Shown one piece after another: positions 43,295-49,302 of a stretch of 49,302 nucleotides of DNA (within the stretch, counting starts at the first letter, position 1; each line of letters starts with the position of its first letter). Made by a program: the position numbers and the translations under genes. Source of the DNA: an uncultured Saprospiraceae bacterium (GTDB taxonomy: Bacteria; Bacteroidota; Bacteroidia; Chitinophagales; Saprospiraceae); assembly GCA_937918905.1 (NCBI GenBank), contig CAKZSH010000014.1, forward strand, positions 1 to 49,302, given 5' to 3'. Under the pieces are notes generated by a model. It worked only from the letters and a program-made list of their open reading frames with translations. It was not told the DNA's origin and did no database searches.

Positions 43295-43338
43295 ATAAAA
43301 ATCCCGAATTTTCAATATCGAAAATTCGGGATTTTTTA
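43295..43338 (+). terminator. Intrinsic terminator of trmN6
   Basis: AAAAATCCCGAATTTTC (43297-43313) pairs with GAAAATTCGGGATTTTTT (43320-43337) around a short loop, 22 bp after the stop. Confidence 0.9.
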
Positions 43339-43677
43339 TTTGATAGTATAGATTAGTTTCGCTTCGCAAAATAATAGATTGCTTTCAAAAATTTATAATT
43401 CTCCATTTTCGATAATTATTTATTAACAGATGTTACGCACAAAATAGATTAATCTATTTTTTGAGTAACATCAGTTAATAATTGATTGAAAATCAAAATT
43501 GGTTGATTAGTGAATTCGTTTATTGGGTAACGAAGAACTGCAATCCCCAACTAATTTACTAATCAACTGATTTTTCACATCAAGAAAACACATATTTGAT
43601 AATCTGATCCAAACAACTTAACTTTAGGGTTTTAAGAAACAAACTAAGTAATCCTTTTGAACAAATCCTACTAACCC
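43339..43677. repeat. Gap with a loopless 60-bp palindrome (43421-43480) and a weaker second one
   Basis: TATTAACAGATGTTACGCAC and AAAATAGATT (43421-43450) are mirrored by 43451-43480 with three mismatches and no spacer. A second pair, GGTTGATTAGTGAATT near 43504 and AATTTACTAATCAACT near 43553, lies further on. The flanks are AT-rich, and the last 60 bp precede the protease start. Confidence 0.75.
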
Positions 43678-45624
43678 ATGAACGTTAAGCGTCATCATAT
43701 ACCTATATCCCTTCTGTTGGTATTTATTTTTTCTTTTATTGGCATTCCATTTCTTCAAGGGCAACAAGCTATTGAAGGCACTCCTATTAGTTTTGACAGG
43801 ACTCATCAAAAGGTTTTTGCCAAAAAAACTCCAGTTCAAAAAGTTCCTAAATTAGATTTGGTCAAAATCAGAAAGGAAGATGCTGTAAATTCTTCTAATA
43901 GATTCGCAGCCCCTGTTGAGGTCAACTATAATCTCAATAATAGTGGAAAATGGTATAATTTGGAGGATGGTGGCAGAGTTTGGAAATTGACGTTAGAAGC
44001 AGAAGGAATGTCTGGATTGACAATGCTCTACAAGAATTTTTATATTCCAAATGGAGCACGATTATATGTTTATGATAAAGATAAAAAACAAATCAAAGGA
44101 GCATATACCTACCAAAATAATCTTCCTCATGGTAAATTTTTAACTGGAGCAATAACTGGAGAAACGGCGACCATCGAATATTACGAACCTTCGTATGCTA
44201 TTGGAAAAGGTCATTTCGAAATTTACCAAGTCATGCAAACATATGATCGAATCAAGTATGAATCTGATTATGAATTTCAAAATTATACAGGTTTTGGAGA
44301 GTCTTTACCTTGCCATGAAAATGTAAACTGTTCCTATGGAGATAGTTTACAAATCCAAAAAAGAGGCATAGTGCGAATGCTCATGATTTACAATACTGGT
44401 ATGGGATGGTGTACAGGTTCCTTAGTAAACAATACCAATGGAGATGGGAAACCATATATTTTAACTGCTCATCATTGTGGATTTTTAGGAGCCAATATTG
44501 CAGACTTTTCTTTGTGGCGGTTTGATTTCAATTATGAATTCTCTGGCTGTGCCAATCAAACAACTGAACCTAATTTTACTTCTTTATTAAGTTGTGAAGT
44601 TATCTCAGGTTCTGATGTTTCTGATTTTTTATTATTAGAATTAGCTTCTAATATTCCGTCTGCATACAATGCGTTTTTTAATGGATGGGACAAAAGAACC
44701 TTAATTCCTCAAAGTGCAACAGGAATTCATCATCCTTTTGGAGATGTAAAAAAGGTTTCAGTTGATAATGATATGCTAGAGTCATACCCTCATAATATTA
44801 ATTGGGGAGCGGGGGTAACAACTGGGCCTCATTCTCACTTCAAATCAATTATGGATGTAGGAACTATTGAAGGAGGATCATCGGGTTCGCCTTATTTTAA
44901 TCCAAGCGGAAAGATCGTTGGACAGTTACATGGTGGTGTCTCCAACTGTAATACCTTTATTACTTATTATGGAAAATTATCGACTTCATGGGAAGCTGGA
45001 AATGTTCCAGCAGAGCGTTTATCCGATTGGTTGGATCCAACGGGTACTGGTGTGGATACCCTTGAAGGCATTGAAAATCCTTTGTTGGGAAATACGGCTA
45101 TCATTCAAGGAAATATAAGAATGACTGATGGAACACCTGTCCCAAATGTGGAACTTCAAATGTCAGGAAATAATAATAGTGTAGCCAATAATCAATCCGA
45201 TGGAACTTATGATTTTATTGATTTGGAAATTGGAAATAATTATACGATTACTCCTTTTAGAAATGATAATCATAAAAATGGAGTCAATACTATTGATTTA
45301 GTTTTGATGCGAAGCCATATTTTAGGAATAGGAACACCGCTTACACCTTATCAAATTATCGCTGGAGATGTGAATAATGATGGTCAATTGAATACTTTTG
45401 ATATGGTGCTGGTTCAAAAAATTATCAAACTTTGGGATACTGAATTTGCAAGTTCTAATTCATGGCGTTTTATCCCAGCGGATTATGTTTTCCAAAATCC
45501 TTCTGATCCTTTATCTGAAAATTTTCCAGAAATAAATATTTATGATCCATTGTTGGTCAATACTGAAGATCAAGATTTCATAGCAATCAAGATCGGTGAT
45601 CTTAACAATTCGAGTACGCCCTAG
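43678..45624 (+). CDS. Secreted trypsin-like serine protease with dockerin-like C-terminal module
   Basis: The protein has 648 residues. A signal peptide (PISLLLVFIFSFIGIPFLQGQ) is followed by a beta-rich propeptide (about 30-210), then the protease domain with GWCTGSLVNNTNGDGKPYIL and the catalytic triad His266 in TAHHCG, Asp316 in DFLLLEL and Ser402 in GGSSGSP. This layout resembles lysyl-endopeptidase-like enzymes of the phylum. The C-terminus (about 475-648) has a CarboxypepD/SdrD-type domain (MTDGTPVPNVELQMSG) and a dockerin-like calcium motif (GDVNNDGQLNTFDMVLVQK). There is no T9SS type A domain at the end, so its export route is open. Convergent with the next gene. Confidence 0.85.
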   Translation: MNVKRHHIPISLLLVFIFSFIGIPFLQGQQAIEGTPISFDRTHQKVFAKKTPVQKVPKLDLVKIRKEDAVNSSNRFAAPVEVNYNLNNSGKWYNLEDGGRVWKLTLEAEGMSGLTMLYKNFYIPNGARLYVYDKDKKQIKGAYTYQNNLPHGKFLTGAITGETATIEYYEPSYAIGKGHFEIYQVMQTYDRIKYESDYEFQNYTGFGESLPCHENVNCSYGDSLQIQKRGIVRMLMIYNTGMGWCTGSLVNNTNGDGKPYILTAHHCGFLGANIADFSLWRFDFNYEFSGCANQTTEPNFTSLLSCEVISGSDVSDFLLLELASNIPSAYNAFFNGWDKRTLIPQSATGIHHPFGDVKKVSVDNDMLESYPHNINWGAGVTTGPHSHFKSIMDVGTIEGGSSGSPYFNPSGKIVGQLHGGVSNCNTFITYYGKLSTSWEAGNVPAERLSDWLDPTGTGVDTLEGIENPLLGNTAIIQGNIRMTDGTPVPNVELQMSGNNNSVANNQSDGTYDFIDLEIGNNYTITPFRNDNHKNGVNTIDLVLMRSHILGIGTPLTPYQIIAGDVNNDGQLNTFDMVLVQKIIKLWDTEFASSNSWRFIPADYVFQNPSDPLSENFPEINIYDPLLVNTEDQDFIAIKIGDLNNSSTP

Positions 45625-45630
45625 AGGTAA

Positions 45631-45698
45631 TTTTGAATATCGAACGCTGCGCTAATAGAACAAGGATGTAAGATTAGCGCAGCGTTCGATATTCAAAA
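45631..45698. repeat. Family B palindrome, copy 4, perfect 26-bp arms
   Basis: TTTTGAATATCGAACGCTGC (45631-45650) and six more bases are exactly inverted at 45673-45698 over a 16-bp loop. It sits in the 91-bp gap between two convergent genes and is the only candidate terminator for either. Confidence 0.85.
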
Positions 45699-45715
45699 AA
45701 GTTAACGGGTTTTCA

Positions 45716-48154
45716 TCATTTATAAAACCTAGCCTGCTTAATATAAAGCTTCCTTTCGCTCACCGTCGAGTCTAATTTAAATTCAATATCCAAACCAAAA
45801 TCTTGTTCTGTGCAATTGCAGTTATGGGGTACATTTTGATAAAAATATTTTTTCAAAGCCATACAATACGCACCCAATTCCATCAATTCCTCATTGGTCA
45901 TTACCGTTTCACCGTTGAGTTCTGGAAGGTTGGAAAAAGTCAAATACTCCACCATAAAGTTTTGCCCAGGAACAATCGACCACGTAAATAAAATCAATTG
46001 GTCATTTAAAATGCCAGGTTCTGGAAAGACAATACTATGTTCTTTGTATTGAACATTGATAATAAACCCTGGGTTGGAATTGTATAAATTTTTAGTCACC
46101 ACTACCCCATTAGCATCCTCATCAGGAAAAGATCGATGCACTAAAATTCCCATTGCACAAGATGTGTGTACAATGTTATAATAACTGCGTTCTTCGAAGG
46201 CTCGCCAATTCCAAAGACTTGCCCAAACTTTTTTTATGGCTCTATCAATTGTTTTATTTGGGTTATCTTTTTTAGCAGAATAAGAACTGTACAAACCTGC
46301 TCCTGAAAAAGATTCCAAATCTTCTGCATTGGTTGAAGACCGAAATCGAAAGGAAGGAAAATGTTGGAAATGATTTATTTTATTGCTCACCAAATCTAGC
46401 AGACCTTGATCCAATGGAAAATCTTTGATCTGATCTTGTAAATCTTCCAACCTTGCTCTACGAATATCTGGAGAATTTATAAAATCAGGATCTTGCAACA
46501 TTTCATTAATTACGACATCAAGTCCTGCATCTTTTAAATGTTTTTCATAATAATAAAATGGAATTGCGAAAGACGATTCGGGAGTTGTAATAGGGCTACC
46601 ATCCACCAAAACATTGAGCATTTCTGCAAAATTTGTGGCCTTCCCTCCTATCACATCCAGGTAGGTATAATTGGCATTTTGCAAATCAACCAAACCTTGA
46701 ACAGTCGTATCCTTATCCAAGACAATCGTTCCTTGAGGTTCATTTTGTTCCCAAAAAGCAGTAGCTTCATCAAGTGTTGCAGACCTCATTTCAAATGAAT
46801 CCGAACGAACTTTTAAATAAACTAACTCTCCTTCAAAAGGCGCAAGTTGTTCATTTTCCCAACCATCTCGCAATGCCATATTTGGCGTATTTCGATTATG
46901 GCTTAACACATTAATATGGCTCAATGGAGTTTGGAATTCTGTTGTTATAATGCCAGCTACAACGGAAACATCATTTGGAATTCCATTTAACAAAACAATA
47001 TCATGTCGTCCTAAATAAGTATTTTCCAAATCAGCTAATTCCACTTTTCTTAAATAGCCATAGTTCTCCGCAAGGTTCAACGCTTGATAATTTTGTCCTT
47101 CATATAATTCCTCTGGAGTAATTATGGGAACATCACAAAGATTAAATTCAGGACGATTGGCTAGAAGAAATAGTTTTCCTTCAAGATAGGAAGTAGTAAT
47201 TATTTTGTCGTAAAGATTTTTTAATTTTTCACATGGCATTTCATTGGCTGTCACCAAATGTAAAATATATTTATCCAAATCTTTATAATAATTAAGATTA
47301 GCAGGATACATATATCGTTCATCATTTTCACGATACTGGGTAATGTTAAAAACATTATTACCTTGATTAAAGCCAAGCTGTGCTTCTGCAAATTCAAAAT
47401 GAAGATCATACCGCTTTGAATTCATGTAGTACATCAATTCATCATCGGTATTGTAAATAATTTTCACAGCAGCAACTTGAGCATCATTGCTTCTTGATGG
47501 AGAAGTACTGATTAAGTCGTACGCAATAGGATCAATCAACTCATTGAAATAATGTAGTTCGTCAATTTCTTTTTTGAGCAAATTAATTTTCACTAAAGTA
47601 TCTCGCCCTTTCAAAACAATTTCTCTCGAAAAATATCCTTCTTTGGTAACCAACAAAGTATCTTGACGAGCTGAAACAGAGGAACGATGCCACACCGCTT
47701 CTTGATCCGAAATGGTTGTCATTTCCCCATTAGAAAATGCTTTAAAACTTTGAATGTCCTCTTTGGTACTCACTCGTAACAAATATATCCCAATGGGTAA
47801 ATTTGGAAAAAGATAGTAACCTCTACTACCTAATTTTTCTTCTCGAAGCACTTGTTTTCCATCAATCGAAAATAGCTCTAACCCTAATTCAAAGTCCCCT
47901 TCCCAAATCATCGAATTATTATAAAACCGATAACTATGGACTGGTGGAATGAGGCTATCTTGCTCTGTATTTTTTATTATAAAATCACCAAAGAAATTGC
48001 TAGTAGTTTGGATATCGCTATGTAATAATTCAATCGTAACATCTGAAAGAGCACCTTGATTCACAACATCTTGAGTGTGTCCATTGTATATGGCCTGACC
48101 AAATAATGAAAAAGGAAATATAAATAGAAGAAATATTTTTATGATTTTTCTCAT
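45716..48154 (-). CDS. Exported PEP-synthase-like protein: phosphohistidine-type segment and PPDK_N ATP-grasp domain
   Basis: The protein has 812 residues from the ATG at 48154 (a TTG eight codons upstream is the alternative). A clear signal peptide (RKIIKIFLLFIFPFSLFGQ) leads to a carboxypeptidase-regulatory-like start, then a T9SS-sorting-domain-like block (about 75-130, LFSIDGKQVLREEK, GIYLLRVST) in an internal, not C-terminal, place. A segment about 405-425 (LSHINVLSHNRNTPNMAL; His413, His419) resembles the mobile phosphohistidine domain of PEP-utilising enzymes, and the C-terminal half is PPDK_N-like: GGKATNFAEML near 500, RFRSSTNAEDLESFSGAG near 610. In normal PEP synthase the order is the reverse. 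What an ATP-grasp enzyme does outside the cytoplasm is unknown. Confidence 0.75.
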   Translation of the reverse strand: MRKIIKIFLLFIFPFSLFGQAIYNGHTQDVVNQGALSDVTIELLHSDIQTTSNFFGDFIIKNTEQDSLIPPVHSYRFYNNSMIWEGDFELGLELFSIDGKQVLREEKLGSRGYYLFPNLPIGIYLLRVSTKEDIQSFKAFSNGEMTTISDQEAVWHRSSVSARQDTLLVTKEGYFSREIVLKGRDTLVKINLLKKEIDELHYFNELIDPIAYDLISTSPSRSNDAQVAAVKIIYNTDDELMYYMNSKRYDLHFEFAEAQLGFNQGNNVFNITQYRENDERYMYPANLNYYKDLDKYILHLVTANEMPCEKLKNLYDKIITTSYLEGKLFLLANRPEFNLCDVPIITPEELYEGQNYQALNLAENYGYLRKVELADLENTYLGRHDIVLLNGIPNDVSVVAGIITTEFQTPLSHINVLSHNRNTPNMALRDGWENEQLAPFEGELVYLKVRSDSFEMRSATLDEATAFWEQNEPQGTIVLDKDTTVQGLVDLQNANYTYLDVIGGKATNFAEMLNVLVDGSPITTPESSFAIPFYYYEKHLKDAGLDVVINEMLQDPDFINSPDIRRARLEDLQDQIKDFPLDQGLLDLVSNKINHFQHFPSFRFRSSTNAEDLESFSGAGLYSSYSAKKDNPNKTIDRAIKKVWASLWNWRAFEERSYYNIVHTSCAMGILVHRSFPDEDANGVVVTKNLYNSNPGFIINVQYKEHSIVFPEPGILNDQLILFTWSIVPGQNFMVEYLTFSNLPELNGETVMTNEELMELGAYCMALKKYFYQNVPHNCNCTEQDFGLDIEFKLDSTVSERKLYIKQARFYK

Positions 48155-48647
48155 AGACTTAACAAGTAATTGATTCAATTGGATAGACCATTTTTTTTCT
48201 TAAAAGGTTGGGTACTGTTTCGTTTTCCAAAACTAATAATTATGGTAAAATAAGCATAAAGGGTTTAGAAAAAAAATAAGTAATGCTACCAAAAAGTGGT
48301 TGTTAGAAAAATGAACTTTTAAAAACTTATAAATGGATTTATACAACTGTACTAAAAACAAGGTTTTTCAATCACTTTCCCCAAAAAAAGTTTCATGAAA
48401 AAGATATTTGAATTAAGGGAGTAGGAATTAAATAACCTACCCGTATGAAGAGATTATTTTTTAATATGAGGAAATGAAAAAATTAAGGCATACCCTTCGG
48501 TACGGCTTCATTTTTTCATAGCGAAGCGAAAGGGGCGGAACTACGTCCCTGTTTTTTACAATTTAACTGTTGATTCGCATTATTATTAATTATATTAGCA
48601 TTATATATCAAGTATGAAAATTTCAATAACCACAAAAGCATAAAAAT
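48155..48647. repeat. Divergent gap with a small inverted repeat and candidate promoter
   Basis: The first 250 bp have no recognisable content. AGGGAGTAGGAATTAA is at about 48418. ATGAAAAAATTAAGGCATAC (48473-48492) pairs with GTACGGCTTCATTTTTTCAT (48500-48519). A candidate promoter TTG (48570-48572) and TATATTAG (48591-48598) with an 18-bp spacer lies about 50 bp before the next ATG. Confidence 0.5.
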
Positions 48648-48992
48648 ATGAATAGTTTTTTTAAAGGAGTTGGTGACATTTTTCTATTTGGAATCATATT
48701 TATTCTTGGAGAAGTCTTAATGGAAAATTTAAATATGTCTAGATCTACTAGAGAAAAATACATGCTAGGCGTGTTTTTGGTGGGTACAATTTTGACAGTT
48801 TATTTAAGACATAAAAGCAGGAAAAAGAGATGGAGTATTCCATATGGGATAATAATGTTTTTATTATTAACTACTATTCACGACTTTGCAAGAGGATCTA
48901 ATGGTTGGTTTTTCATACTCGTCGTTTCTCTTGTACCCATATTATTCAACTCCTTTGCTTATTTAAATGATGAGCCAACTCCATCTAAATAA
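48648..48992 (+). CDS. Small four-helix membrane protein of unknown function
   Basis: The protein has 114 residues with four predicted membrane helices: about 7-25 (GDIFLFGIIFILGEVLM), 38-55 (YMLGVFLVGTILTVYL), 66-82 (YGIIMFLLLTTIHDFA) and 87-108 (WFFILVVSLVPILFNSFA). Loops are short and basic (RHKSRKKRW), consistent with an inner-membrane protein with its positive loop in the cytoplasm. I recognise no family. It is last in the window and is followed after 3 bp by the GAAGAAGGG repeat of family E. Confidence 0.65.
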   Translation: MNSFFKGVGDIFLFGIIFILGEVLMENLNMSRSTREKYMLGVFLVGTILTVYLRHKSRKKRWSIPYGIIMFLLLTTIHDFARGSNGWFFILVVSLVPILFNSFAYLNDEPTPSK

Positions 48993-48995
48993 GCG

Positions 48996-49060
48996 AAAAA
49001 AAGAAGGGAAGAAGGGAAGAAGGGAAAAAGGGAAGACGGATTTACGATTTGAGAAGTTTG
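48996..49060. repeat. Family E element, left half only
   Basis: GAAGGGAAGAAGGGAAGAAG, then GACGGATTTACGATTTGAG and AAGTTTGTCGAATAA, repeat the left arm of the element at 14869. No right arm is present before the window ends; instead family G begins at 49067. Confidence 0.8.
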
Positions 49061-49066
49061 TCGAAT

Positions 49067-49302
49067 AATTGTGAGTTTTCAGGAGGCTGTTCAAAAAAGT
49101 GTGTCAGTAGTATTTTGATCCATGACCGTCGGATGTAAATCCGACTCTCTCGGACGAAAATATTTTGACATAACATTTTTTGATAATCAAATAGTTAAAT
49201 GATTGCGATTTTCGATTGAGATAGTCGGATTTACATCCGACGGCTAAGGATCAAAATACTACTGACACACTTTTTTGAACAGCCTCCTGAAAACTCACAA
49301 TT
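49067..49302. repeat. Family G long inverted repeat, arms of about 80 bp, running to the window edge
   Basis: A perfect 55-bp arm, 49067-49121 (AATTGTGAGTTTTCAGGAGG...), is inverted at 49248-49302. It continues inward as CCGTCGGATGTAAATCCGAC (49126-49145) and its complement at about 49224-49243, a REP-like small palindrome (GTCGGATGTAAATCCGAC). The spacer of about 75 bp is AT-rich. The right arm ends exactly at the last base, so the element may continue. Confidence 0.9.

Noticed and set aside
1..49302. tRNA, rRNA or riboswitch genes
   Set aside because: I scanned for TTCGANTCC-type arms, rRNA words and common riboswitch cores and found nothing convincing by eye.
1..49302. Autonomous insertion sequence
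   Set aside because: No transposase-like reading frame was found, although several palindromes look like non-autonomous units.

Overview
This window looks like chromosome from an AT-rich member of the Bacteroidota (roughly one third G+C by eye), most plausibly a Saprospiraceae-like or related free-living, gliding-type lineage. The evidence is two C-terminal type IX secretion (T9SS) sorting domains, PD40/OmpA/SPOR envelope proteins, DUF2490 and CotH proteins, a Bacteroidota-style promoter (TTG-N20-TAnnTTTG) at 226-256, and the absence of obvious Shine-Dalgarno sequences. The lineage below phylum is inference. I see no rRNA, tRNA, CRISPR array, transposase or phage gene.

Layout. 311-6156: a CBM48/lysine-rich/HhH fusion protein, a PorE-like SPOR protein, purN and an unknown exported protein. 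6436-16772: SlyD, DinB, OmpA protein, aminotransferase, DUF2490, lipoprotein cytochrome c, YdhF-type aldo/keto reductase, SsuD-like flavin monooxygenase and a SulP-STAS anion transporter. 17265-23000: a barrel protein with an ICMT-like membrane methyltransferase, a fatty-acid desaturase, two tandem DUF5362-like membrane proteins and a second DinB protein. 23055-33350: a PD40-amidohydrolase, a lipoprotein, a CDGSH protein, a class C beta-lactamase-like hydrolase, a 1003-residue PorE-like OmpA protein, a small zinc-ribbon protein and an FMN reductase. 33793-48992: aryl-sulfate sulfotransferase with a T9SS domain, an SH3 protein, a CotH protein with a T9SS domain, a MauG-like di-heme peroxidase, TrmN6, a trypsin-like protease with a dockerin-like tail, an exported PEP-synthase-like protein and a small four-helix membrane protein. 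Most genes are single transcription units; only 17265-18659 and perhaps 20517-21540 look like operons. The common theme is the cell envelope and secretion: peptidoglycan-anchored OmpA/SPOR proteins, T9SS cargo, lipoproteins and outer-membrane barrels.

The most unusual part is between the genes. Most long gaps hold one or more large inverted repeats (arms about 20 to 90 bp), which fall into at least seven recurring sequence families (called A to G below). All eight convergent gene junctions in the window carry a terminator hairpin or a long palindrome. One family grows by internal 34-bp tandem copies, two palindromes appear to be nested inside others, two 100-bp copies lie in opposite orientations, and one unit looks like a REPIN. 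One gap (35473-35574) holds a 34-codon remnant of an S41 tricorn-type protease pressed against the sulfotransferase stop codon, so at least one of these gaps is a scar of gene loss.
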